Source: JAOAIV01 sp038849555 (GTDB taxonomy: Archaea > Thermoproteota > Bathyarchaeia > Bathyarchaeales > Bathycorpusculaceae). From it: a DNA stretch of 38,802 bases. The notes beneath the pieces are model-generated. The model saw only the letters and a list, made by a program, of their open reading frames with translations, did not search any database and was not told where the DNA came from. Shown one piece after another: positions 14,726 through 22,166 of this stretch (positions within the stretch are counted from its first letter, which is position 1; every line of letters begins with the position of its first letter). Where the stretch lies: NCBI GenBank assembly GCA_038849555.1, contig JAWCMT010000009.1, positions 1 through 38,802 of the forward strand, in the 5' to 3' direction. The position numbers and the translations under genes were made by a program.

Positions 14726-15919
14726 ATGTGGCGCTTAAGCTTCTTCTTCCACGAAATTGCATTCGGCCTGCTTTCAATATTCATTCCACTGTACGTAGTA
14801 ACGCCTGCGGTGGGCGGCTCATTATTCCACTTGGGTGTGATGACATCCATGGCGCTGCTTTTGTCTATACCTGCCTCATTCCTCTGGGGCTACATCTGCG
14901 ACAAGACAAGGCGTTACAAGCGGTATATCCTTCTATCTTTTGTTTCGGTGGCCGCCCTACTTTACTTTTTAACCTTCGCCTCAGACATCAGCACATTTAT
15001 CATTCTTTATGTAGTAATGGCGGTTCTTCACGTGGCACATGAAGCGCCAAAAAATGTTCTTATAGCCGAGCATTACCCGCGCGAAAATTGGGGCAAATCT
15101 TATGCGCTCTATGAAGGCTTCACGGAAATAGGCTGGCTAATTGGACTAATCACGGGCTTATTTACGGCAACAATTGCCTTGAGTCCCACGTACATACTGC
15201 TACTGTGCAGCGGCTTAAACGTGGCGGCCTTTGTTCTAGCAATCTTCTTCGTGGCGGATCCGCTTATCATTTTTGAGAGGCGGCTGGTAAGTATAGAAAA
15301 AAAGATTGACTACACCTATAACGGCGCGCAAATCTTCTCAAAACTTGCGGATGGCTTGCCTCTGCGCGAAAAGCTCAAAAGTGAAAACTTCGCGTTGTTC
15401 GGTGCTGGTTTGATTCTTTTTTCTTTGGCTTCTAGCCTATTCTTCACGCCTCTCCCAATATTCTTCTCTAGCGCGCTTGCCTTACCAGAAAACATGGTGT
15501 TTTTGATTTACATACTGAATTCCAGCGGCACTATGACAGGATACTTTCTCGCAGGAAAAAAGTCGGCAACTTTCAATTCAAAATCGTATGTTCAGCGACT
15601 CGTTCTTCTTCGAAGCATATTAGTAATCTCTTTGGCTCTTATCGTCAATTTTGCTTTCTCACCAGCGCTTTTGGCTTCAGCTATCTTGATTTTCATGGGT
15701 TTCGCATACGGCTTTTATCACATCCTAACGCTGTCGCTGTCGATGGAGCTGATTCCCGCTGGCAAAGCAGGTTTGTTCGACGTGCTGGTAGGTTTAGGCG
15801 CCTCTTTAGGCTCTTTCCTAGGCCCTTTCATAGCTGAAAATTTTGGATTTCTACCTCAATTCTTGATAGCAAGCGCCATTTTCTTTATGGCTTACGTGTT
15901 TTTCAAAATTTTTTCATAA
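14726..15919 (+). CDS. Major facilitator superfamily transporter
   Basis: The 397-residue integral membrane protein has about twelve hydrophobic segments in two halves separated by a charged loop (IFERRLVSIEKKIDYTYN to LREKLKSEN, around residues 180-225). The MFS motif A region is WGYICDKTRRYKRY, between the second and third helices. Substrate cannot be read from sequence; related archaeal proteins are annotated as drug or sugar-type exporters. I choose the ATG at 14726: the hydrophilic 47-codon in-frame extension upstream is not transporter-like, and AAAAGTTTTAATTC (near 14688-14701) is a TATA candidate spaced for a start close to 14726. It converges with the Fae-Hps gene, 18 bp away. Confidence 0.8.
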   Translation: MWRLSFFFHEIAFGLLSIFIPLYVVTPAVGGSLFHLGVMTSMALLLSIPASFLWGYICDKTRRYKRYILLSFVSVAALLYFLTFASDISTFIILYVVMAVLHVAHEAPKNVLIAEHYPRENWGKSYALYEGFTEIGWLIGLITGLFTATIALSPTYILLLCSGLNVAAFVLAIFFVADPLIIFERRLVSIEKKIDYTYNGAQIFSKLADGLPLREKLKSENFALFGAGLILFSLASSLFFTPLPIFFSSALALPENMVFLIYILNSSGTMTGYFLAGKKSATFNSKSYVQRLVLLRSILVISLALIVNFAFSPALLASAILIFMGFAYGFYHILTLSLSMELIPAGKAGLFDVLVGLGASLGSFLGPFIAENFGFLPQFLIASAIFFMAYVFFKIFS

Positions 15920-15937
15920 AAAGAAGAAAAAAAGCGG

Positions 15938-17392
15938 TTATTCCGTATGTACCCTAAACAAGTCGATGTCTTCGCGCATCGTTGGTGTTAGCTCCAAGAA
16001 ATCTCTGACCGCGCGCTCCACATCTTTTGCTTGGGTTACGTATCTTCCAACGATGATGACGTCAGCGCCTTTCTCCAATGCTTCTTTTGCGGTTTCAGGC
16101 ACTATTCCGCCTGCGACGGCTATTAGGAATCGCTTGTCAGGGAAGGTTTGCCGCAGTTTCGGTATTAGATCCAGCCCTAAGGTTTTTCCTGTTTCCTGGT
16201 CTATTCCCCTGTGAATTATGACCATGTCTGGAAACTCCTTAAGCCGCTTGAGCTTTCCAATGGGGTCCTCAACGTTTAGCATGTCGACAACGCCGTATAT
16301 TCCCAGCCGTTTTGCTTCATGCACAAACGCATCTAACGTTTCAGGCGGCGCCAAGCCAGCAGCAACCACCGCGTCTGCCGTGTCCTCGTAGGCTATGTCA
16401 ACTTCAACTTTCCCCACATCCAGCGTCTTCAAATCAGCAATCATAAATGCGTCTTTGGCAACCTGCCGTAGTTCATTTATGACACGGGTTCCGTAACGTT
16501 TAATCAGCGGGGTTCCAACTTCAATGATTATTCTGTCGCTTCCAGGCATCTCCGAGAGAACTTTCTTTGCCTTTTCCAGCTCTGGAGGGTCAAGCGAAAT
16601 CTGTAGGTATGGCGGTCTCCATAAGCGCGGAACCTTGAAGCCCATTATCGGGTGCTTAGCGCGGTCCTTCTCGTAGAGCATCTTTTCAAGTGAAGGATAC
16701 TTGTTTAAGGCTCTCCGCAATGCAAGCTTTGTCGCGCCATAATTATACTGGTAAATTTTGCGGTAATCACTTGCCTGCGGATGAATAAAGACGCTGCATA
16801 TAATCACCCAGTCATCTACTTTCTCCCTTGGAATAATACCCTCCTCTACTGCGTCTGCCACTGCTTTTGCAACTGCAGCCTGCGCTGGCCCGAAAATTTT
16901 CCCTGCATCCTCCATGTTCTTAACAGTTACTTTCGGCACAAGCAACGTCTGCGGCTTAGGCGGAAGATTAGGTCGAATAACCGACAGCAAAGGCGTGTGC
17001 CCTGCCGAAAGATTTGCCAAACCGTTAGCGAAAGCTTGGCCAACAGGTCCATTTTTGTCGCCCATTAAGAGATCTATATGCGCTACCTCGTTTCCTTCTC
17101 CCAAAAGGGCTTCGCCAATCAGGTATGTAGATCCCGATTCTTCGGCACATTCATCTGCGAACGACATTGGAATGCGGTTTACAACGTCTTTAAAGTCGAC
17201 ATTAAACTCTTTCAGCCAAGTGTAAAGCGTATCTCTGTGTATGTTAAGTTCCTTTGCGGTTCCTGCGACTGTCGGTTTTGTCGGCTTCTGCCCCTGTGAA
17301 AGCCTTCGTTCAACTTCTTTTTTAGCGGCTTCCGTCACAAGTTTTACGAAATCGTCTCTTGTTTCAGGTTTTTTTGTATCTGCATCCGACAT
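15938..17392 (-). CDS. HTH-Fae-Hps fusion: formaldehyde-activating enzyme / 3-hexulose-6-phosphate synthase with N-terminal DNA-binding domain
   Basis: Residues about 90-255 are Fae, which condenses formaldehyde with tetrahydromethanopterin (GEALLGEGNEVAHIDLLMGD with the catalytic His at 105, then VPKVTVKN and GPAQAAVAKAVADA). Residues about 263-470 are Hps, an OMP-decarboxylase-superfamily barrel with the metal/catalytic motif DLKTLD at 320-325 and IIHRGIDQE near 392. Known archaeal Fae-Hps proteins are about 390 residues and start at Fae. This one is 484 and carries roughly 85 extra residues, with a helix-turn-helix at 41-62 (TVAGTAKELNIHRDTLYTWL) resembling the Fis-type HTH. Hps normally works with a hexulose-6-phosphate isomerase, not seen here. 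A TATA box and a palindrome lie upstream, so self-regulation by substrate is an attractive inference. Confidence 0.93.
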   Translation of the reverse strand: MSDADTKKPETRDDFVKLVTEAAKKEVERRLSQGQKPTKPTVAGTAKELNIHRDTLYTWLKEFNVDFKDVVNRIPMSFADECAEESGSTYLIGEALLGEGNEVAHIDLLMGDKNGPVGQAFANGLANLSAGHTPLLSVIRPNLPPKPQTLLVPKVTVKNMEDAGKIFGPAQAAVAKAVADAVEEGIIPREKVDDWVIICSVFIHPQASDYRKIYQYNYGATKLALRRALNKYPSLEKMLYEKDRAKHPIMGFKVPRLWRPPYLQISLDPPELEKAKKVLSEMPGSDRIIIEVGTPLIKRYGTRVINELRQVAKDAFMIADLKTLDVGKVEVDIAYEDTADAVVAAGLAPPETLDAFVHEAKRLGIYGVVDMLNVEDPIGKLKRLKEFPDMVIIHRGIDQETGKTLGLDLIPKLRQTFPDKRFLIAVAGGIVPETAKEALEKGADVIIVGRYVTQAKDVERAVRDFLELTPTMREDIDLFRVHTE

Positions 17393-17407
17393 TCATGTCG
17401 CCTCTGC

Positions 17408-17421
17408 GCTCTGTATAGAGC
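17408..17421. promoter_or_regulatory. Palindrome GCTCT-GTAT-AGAGC at the HTH-Fae-Hps promoter
   Basis: Five-base inverted arms with a four-base spacer lie between the minus-strand TATA box (17427-17435) and the start codon at 17392, close to the predicted transcription start. This is a typical position for a repressor site. The gene it precedes encodes a protein with an N-terminal helix-turn-helix. Confidence 0.45.
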
Positions 17422-17426
17422 AGCTT

Positions 17427-17435
17427 GTATATAAG
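17427..17435 (-). promoter_or_regulatory. TATA box of the HTH-Fae-Hps gene
   Basis: Read on the minus strand the site is CTTATATAC. It is 35-43 nt upstream of the ATG at 17392, predicting a leader of roughly 10-15 nt. Confidence 0.65.
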
Positions 17436-17595
17436 AGTGTCGGAGCAAAATGACTAATTCATCGAAAGTGCAGCTATTTTCTCCGAGGTTCTGTCGGTTG
17501 TGAATTGCTTGCTGTGGCGATTTTTATTTTTTGGCTTTGGGAAGCCCTCACTTTCAAGCTGCAGAGGTGGACTAAAGCAGTTCATGCTTCAAAAG

Positions 17596-17611
17596 GCGTT
17601 AGTAAAAACGC
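17596..17611. other. Hairpin(s) in the 17.44-17.70 kb gap
   Basis: GCGTT-AGTAAA-AACGC is followed at once by CTGA-AAA-TCAG (17611-17621), giving two tandem short hairpins in a gap of about 260 bp with no convincing gene. They could belong to a small RNA or be chance; no C/D or H/ACA consensus was recognised. Confidence 0.25.
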
Positions 17612-17701
17612 TGAAAATCAGCAAGCGATTCAGATTTTATCGGTAAATCTAATATTTCGGCGTGTATTGTGTGTTAGCATCAAATATCTAATGGTGCTCG
17701 C

Positions 17702-17893
17702 ATGTTTAAACTCGACTTGGCGTGCTTAAGCTTAGTTCTGTTAGGTTTTGTGCTTTTTCTTTACGGCGCTAATTTCTATGACGCCCTTATCGGTAGGATA
17801 GGCGTTTTCATCATTCTTGGAGGAGCGCTTACTTTTCTTCTTTTATACATTTATAATGAGCTAAAGAAAAAAGGTGCTGCTCAGAACCCATAG
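17702..17893 (+). CDS. Tiny two-helix membrane protein, unknown function
   Basis: The 63-residue product has two hydrophobic stretches (about 4-22 and 32-51) joined by a short loop NFYDALIGRIG, with a basic C-terminal tail (LKKKG). This is the layout of many unnamed small archaeal membrane proteins, and I do not recognise a family. The ATG at 17702 has ATCAAATATC about 25 nt upstream as a possible TATA box. Its 3' end overlaps the convergent M32 peptidase gene by 13 bp. Confidence 0.55.
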   Translation: MFKLDLACLSLVLLGFVLFLYGANFYDALIGRIGVFIILGGALTFLLLYIYNELKKKGAAQNP

Positions 17894-19416
17894 AGTTCAC
17901 TGTATTTTTCTTGCAAGTACTGCAAATAAGGACCAGCATCAAGCTTTCTTCCAGTTACTTTAGTTATCAAGTCCGTTGGGTCGTATAAGGCGCCGTATGC
18001 GTGCACGTTTTTTGCAAGCCACTCCATAATGCCTTTTGTGTTGCCCTCTGCGAGTTGGCTTCGCCAGTCGCTCACATCATTTGCCAAAGCGGCAAGCAAT
18101 TGCCCGCTGTAGATGTTGCCTAAGGCGTAGCTTGGGAAATAGCCATAATAACCGCTTGCCCAATGCGTATCCTGCATCACACCTTCTGAGTCATTTTCAA
18201 TTTTCAAGCCCAAAAGCTCCTCATACTTCTGATTCCATATCTCTGGCAACTGGTTAACTTCAATTTTGTTTCCGAATAGGTCTCTTTCAATCTGAAATCG
18301 AATTACTATGTGAATACAATAAGTTACTTCGTCAGCCTCCACACGGATTTTTGAGGGCTTAACCTCGTTTATAGCGTGCACAAACGAATCCAATTCAAGA
18401 TGCGCTAGGCTTGGACCAGCAATTGCTTTAAGTTTAGGCAGGAAACTGTTCCAGAATTCTCTGGAGCGACCAATAATGTTTTCTACAAAACGTGATTGCG
18501 ATTCATGTATGCCGTAGGAGCAGCCTGTGCCAACGGGCTGATACTTCCACTCCTGCGGCAGCCCCTGCTCGTATAACGCGTGTCCCGTTTCGTGGAGCAC
18601 TGAAAAGACTGAGGAGGCAAATTCTTCTGGGTAATAATGCGTTGTAATTCTCACGTCATCGTAATATCCTGTTGTGAACGGATGCTCAGTTTCGTCAATT
18701 CGTCCAGCAGCATTAGGCGAGTTAACATCGTAGCCCATTGTCTCTGCAAGGGCCTTTGCAATTCGACGCTGCGTTTCAGCTGGAACGTTGCATTTAAGTA
18801 TCGCTGTGTTTGGCTGGTTCGGCGCATTCTGGATCTTTCGAAGCAATGTGACCAGCCCTTTTTGCAGCTGCTCAAAAATCGTCGCGATAGCTGCCGCCGT
18901 CATTTTCGGCTCAAAGAGATCTATTAGCGCATCATAAGGCGTCGCAGTCGCCTTTACCTTCATGAGGATTTCAGCTTTTTTCCTGCTCAGCTCCACGAGT
19001 TTCTGCAGCTCAGTCTGGAGCATGCTGAAGCTTTTTGCAGCTTTTGCTTTCTTCCAAGTGTTCACTGTTAATGCTTGTTGCTTGGCGATTTCGGAGACAA
19101 GCTCTTCCGGCAGCTGAGTTTGTTCGTCATAATTTTTCTTTATGAGATACAGATTGCGCTTTTCCACTTCTGTCAAAGTCTCGTACTGTGGGCTCGAGGA
19201 TATCTCGTTTAAGAGTCTTCCAATTTCTGGTGAAGTGCTCATTTTATGGCTGAGGCGGCTTAAAAGCGCAAGCTGCTGGCTGCGCTGCTCGATGCCTCGT
19301 GGCGGCATCATTGTTTCCATATCCCAGTGGATTATGGCTTCAGCAGACTGCAGAACAATCAAGTCTTTGGTTAACTCAAGTAGCTTCTTATACGCTGAAT
19401 GCGCATTAGAGGACAT
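17881..19416 (-). CDS. Carboxypeptidase Taq-type metallopeptidase (family M32)
   Basis: M32 carboxypeptidases are cytosolic zinc enzymes that remove C-terminal residues from peptides. The 511-residue length is standard. The zinc site HETGH (275-279, in SVLHETGHALYEQG) is followed by GIHESQSRFVENIIGRS, whose Glu is the third ligand, and by IRVEADEVTYCIHIVIRF, both family hallmarks. The N-terminal part has IIHWDMETMMPPRG, also conserved. GGAGA on the minus strand about ten bases before the ATG at 19416 is a Shine-Dalgarno site, with CATAAAAG upstream. It fits a peptide-degrading metabolism together with the aminotransferases and AOR further along. Confidence 0.95.
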   Translation of the reverse strand: MSSNAHSAYKKLLELTKDLIVLQSAEAIIHWDMETMMPPRGIEQRSQQLALLSRLSHKMSTSPEIGRLLNEISSSPQYETLTEVEKRNLYLIKKNYDEQTQLPEELVSEIAKQQALTVNTWKKAKAAKSFSMLQTELQKLVELSRKKAEILMKVKATATPYDALIDLFEPKMTAAAIATIFEQLQKGLVTLLRKIQNAPNQPNTAILKCNVPAETQRRIAKALAETMGYDVNSPNAAGRIDETEHPFTTGYYDDVRITTHYYPEEFASSVFSVLHETGHALYEQGLPQEWKYQPVGTGCSYGIHESQSRFVENIIGRSREFWNSFLPKLKAIAGPSLAHLELDSFVHAINEVKPSKIRVEADEVTYCIHIVIRFQIERDLFGNKIEVNQLPEIWNQKYEELLGLKIENDSEGVMQDTHWASGYYGYFPSYALGNIYSGQLLAALANDVSDWRSQLAEGNTKGIMEWLAKNVHAYGALYDPTDLITKVTGRKLDAGPYLQYLQEKYSELYGF

Positions 19417-19565
19417 TTTTGTTTATCTCCTTTTATGCTTCTTGTAGTGTCCTTTTGTGAGAAAAAACTTGTGGTTTACAGGCGAGTTATAGTCATTGGC
19501 ACATAATGTTCAACTTTGGCAAATTTTAATAGCTGCCGCCGTCATTTGTGTAGGTGTGATGTATA

Positions 19566-19838
19566 ATGAAACGTAAGCTTATGGAGATACTGGCTTGCCC
19601 CATAGACAAGCATCACCCGCTTGAGCTTCATGTATTCGAAGAAAAAGACGAGATAACCGAAGGCCTAATTGTCTGCCCTAAGTGCCTGCGGTGGTACCCG
19701 ATACGCGACGAAATCCCAGAGATGCTGCCTGATGAACTGCGGAAAGAAGCTGAGGATTTGCCGTTTTTGAAGAAATGGCGAGAAAAAATACCTGAAAAAA
19801 TAGTTTTTGAAGGTAAACCCTTCAGCTTAAAACGCTAA
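19566..19838 (+). CDS. Trm112-like zinc-binding protein
   Basis: The 90-residue protein matches the Trm112 family: an N-terminal ILACPIDKHHPLEL block, then GLIVCPKCLRWYPIRDEIPEMLPDELR. In eukaryotes and haloarchaea Trm112 is a small activating partner of several SAM methyltransferases acting on tRNA, rRNA and release factor. Cys11, Cys37 and Cys40 are kept, but the second N-terminal cysteine of a CxxC is Asp14 here, so zinc may be held by three cysteines or absent. AGGTG lies ten bases before the ATG. The gene converges with the nucleotide-sugar operon with a 4-bp overlap. No methyltransferase is adjacent. Confidence 0.85.
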   Translation: MKRKLMEILACPIDKHHPLELHVFEEKDEITEGLIVCPKCLRWYPIRDEIPEMLPDELRKEAEDLPFLKKWREKIPEKIVFEGKPFSLKR

Positions 19839-20791
19839 GCGCCTGCACCCAATTTTATTGCTCTATTCTTTACTGAAGAGCGCAAAGCCGCTTCCGCAAT
19901 CTCCAGCGCTTTTAAACCATCAACGCCCGTTATCAGAGGCTGCCTTTTTTCTAGTATGCACTCGGCAAAGTGTTGAAGCTCAAGTTTTAGGGGCTCTTGC
20001 CAAGCGTATCTCGGCTGCACAGTTTCCTTTTGATCCTCAATCCACAGTTCTTGCGTCATGTAATCCAGCCGCATTATGGCGTTGCTGCCGGTAACTGTGA
20101 GCAACCTCGTTTTATAGGGCGTTAACCAATTGGATTCAATGAAAGCGCTTTTTCCATCCTTGTAGGTGAGCATTATCTGCGCGTAATCCTCAAACTTTCT
20201 ATGCCGCATGCTCCCAGTTTTTGCGTAGACCATTATTGGCTCCTCGTTGAAGATGTAGCGCATGACGTCTATGTCATGGATTGCCGTGTCTTTGACCACG
20301 CCTACATCGCCTATTCTTTCAGGCCACTGTGAAAACCGCTTTGCAGTAGCGCACACAAGCTCGCCGATTTCCTTCTTTTCCACCGCCCTGCGAATGTGCT
20401 GCAGCCCAGGAATAAATCGCATCAGGAAGCCAACTGTCAAGTACAAGCTATTTTTCTCAGCTGTTTCCAAAAGCGCCTTCGCCTGCTTCGTGTTGGCAGC
20501 CATTGGCTTCTCCACTAAAACATGTTTTCCCGCGTTGAGCGCCTTCATGGCTTCCTTAGCGAGGATAGTTGACCATGTGCATACGCTTACAGCTTCAATC
20601 TCAGGGTTTTTCAGCATCCTCGCGCTGTTCGTGTAAGCTTTTACGCCATACTGTTTGGCTATGCTTTTCGCTCTTTCCGCGTTTACATCACAAACAGCCA
20701 TAAGCTCGGTTACCTCAAGCTCTTTGTAGGCGCGCACATGGTTTTTTCCCCAGCCGCCCACGCCTATTACGGCTACGCCCAGTTTTCTCAT
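19835..20791 (-). CDS. Gfo/Idh/MocA family NAD(P)-dependent sugar oxidoreductase
   Basis: The 318-residue protein has an N-terminal Rossmann fold with GVAVIGVGGWGKNHVRAY, the VCDVNAERA strand end, and the family motif HVLVEKPMAAN containing the catalytic Lys. The C-terminal alpha/beta domain has KDTAIHDIDVMRYI with the usual Asp-x-x-His-like catalytic segment. In this operon the likely substrate is a nucleotide sugar, for example UDP-GlcNAc or its uronic acid oxidised at C3 as by WlbA; that assignment is inference. It is the last gene of a four-gene minus-strand operon and overlaps the NDP-sugar dehydrogenase by 4 bp. Confidence 0.85.
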   Translation of the reverse strand: MRKLGVAVIGVGGWGKNHVRAYKELEVTELMAVCDVNAERAKSIAKQYGVKAYTNSARMLKNPEIEAVSVCTWSTILAKEAMKALNAGKHVLVEKPMAANTKQAKALLETAEKNSLYLTVGFLMRFIPGLQHIRRAVEKKEIGELVCATAKRFSQWPERIGDVGVVKDTAIHDIDVMRYIFNEEPIMVYAKTGSMRHRKFEDYAQIMLTYKDGKSAFIESNWLTPYKTRLLTVTGSNAIMRLDYMTQELWIEDQKETVQPRYAWQEPLKLELQHFAECILEKRQPLITGVDGLKALEIAEAALRSSVKNRAIKLGAGA

Positions 20792-22137
20792 CTATTTTCT
20801 ACTCCTCGCCCTATCCCACGGTATATGAATCCTTCTTTTTCAACTTTTTGCGGTTCAACTACACCGGTTAAGTCAACAAACGCCGCCGGCGCCTTCATTA
20901 CCGCATATAATTTTTCTGGATTCAAGCGTTTAATCATGTCCAGCGGGCTTATTATCATTATGCAGTCTGCGCCTTCTGCGGCTTCATTTAAACTTTTTTT
21001 AAGAAGTCGCGCCATGCTTGCCTGTTCAGTTATCGAGAACGCTGGGTCATAAAGATTCAGCTTCGCACCTTTCTTCTCCAGCATCTGCACAAGTGTCTCC
21101 GCTGCCGTCTGCGGATGGAAATTGCCCAACAAGGCAATACGGGATCTTCTCAAGGTTTTTCCGCAGTCACGCAACGCATCTTGCACTAAATTAACTGCGT
21201 GACTAACCATCTGCTCATTGATTTGCCTCGCAAGCGTGGGCAGTCGAAGTTTGGCGGTTAGGTTTTCTGCGCTTTCAAGCAAAAGATAGGCTCCATCTCG
21301 GCAGTTTTCCTCAGCAATCGTCGGCGTGAAGCATGAATCTTGCATGCCCAAGATTTTTAAAATTCCGATGTAATCTACGCCTGCGTTTTCACAGAAGATG
21401 GCTAATTCGTTGCCTAAAGCCGTTTGCACATCTCGCTTTGTAATTGAAAAAAGCCCAGCGGCTTCTGCTGTCTTTATATCCAGTATTCTTTGTATAGGTT
21501 TTTCCGTTATGGGTCCTAAGACTTTTGAAGCGGAATCTAAGCTGGTCTTGTCTGAGGACGCTATCTTTAATTCTTGGTCTCTGATTGTGGCAAGCCTTTG
21601 GTTGTTTGGAATATACATGGGATTGTATACGAAACCAAGTGCGTCGCCGACTTTGAAGCCTGATGTGTTTTCTAAAAGTTCTTTGATGACGCTTTCGGTA
21701 ACGCCAAGTCCTGTTATTCCAGCGTAAATGACCAATGTGTCCCTGCGAAGTGCAGAGCCAATTTGTTTGCAAACCTTCTCTATTTCTGAGTAATCTGCTC
21801 TTTTCTTTTCATCAAACTTTGCCTGCATCGCCACGAGTATTATATCGCTTTGTGAAACGGCGCCTTTCAAGTCGTTTCCAGTGCTTAATTGCCCGGTCTT
21901 TACAAGGCGCTTCAATTTGATCTCCGCTTCGCGGGCGACGTAAGGCGCTTTTCCCTTCGATATGCCTCTAACCAAGCTTTGATCTAAATCCGTGCATATG
22001 ACTTTGTATCCTGCTTCTGCGAAGGCAACTGCGTAGAGAGCACCTATCTGTCTACAACCCACCACGCTTACTGTATATGCTTGACGCTTTTCAGCCGTGT
22101 CTATTTCCTCGGTTTTCACGCGTAGAACTGCAGGCAT
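20788..22137 (-). CDS. Divergent UDP-glucose/GDP-mannose dehydrogenase family protein
   Basis: This family oxidises C6 of a nucleotide sugar to a uronic acid in two NAD-dependent steps. The protein shows the three domains in order: an NAD-binding domain (TVSVVGCRQIGALYAVAFAE), a central helical domain (GLFSITKRDVQTALGNELAIFCENAGVD) and a C-terminal UDP-binding domain (SRIALLGNFHPQT, NLYDPAF). The Rossmann glycine motif is changed to GCRQIG, and the catalytic-cysteine block, usually GGSCFPKD, reads MQDSCFTPTIAEEN, keeping the Cys. It may thus be a specialised or altered enzyme. The ATG at 22137 is preferred; two TTG codons lie just upstream, nearer GGAGA. Position after GlmM suggests an N-acetylhexosamine substrate. 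Confidence 0.8.
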   Translation of the reverse strand: MPAVLRVKTEEIDTAEKRQAYTVSVVGCRQIGALYAVAFAEAGYKVICTDLDQSLVRGISKGKAPYVAREAEIKLKRLVKTGQLSTGNDLKGAVSQSDIILVAMQAKFDEKKRADYSEIEKVCKQIGSALRRDTLVIYAGITGLGVTESVIKELLENTSGFKVGDALGFVYNPMYIPNNQRLATIRDQELKIASSDKTSLDSASKVLGPITEKPIQRILDIKTAEAAGLFSITKRDVQTALGNELAIFCENAGVDYIGILKILGMQDSCFTPTIAEENCRDGAYLLLESAENLTAKLRLPTLARQINEQMVSHAVNLVQDALRDCGKTLRRSRIALLGNFHPQTAAETLVQMLEKKGAKLNLYDPAFSITEQASMARLLKKSLNEAAEGADCIMIISPLDMIKRLNPEKLYAVMKAPAAFVDLTGVVEPQKVEKEGFIYRGIGRGVENR

Positions 22138-22166
22138 CAACAAACGTTCTCCAAAAGTTTACTTGC

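Noticed and set aside
17505..17729. Plus-strand 74-codon frame before the tiny membrane protein
   Set aside because: No family and unlikely amino-acid composition; its end overlaps the better-supported membrane protein.
21062..21120. A further CACAAGTG near 21086
   Set aside because: It lies inside the dehydrogenase coding sequence and is not part of a longer palindrome.
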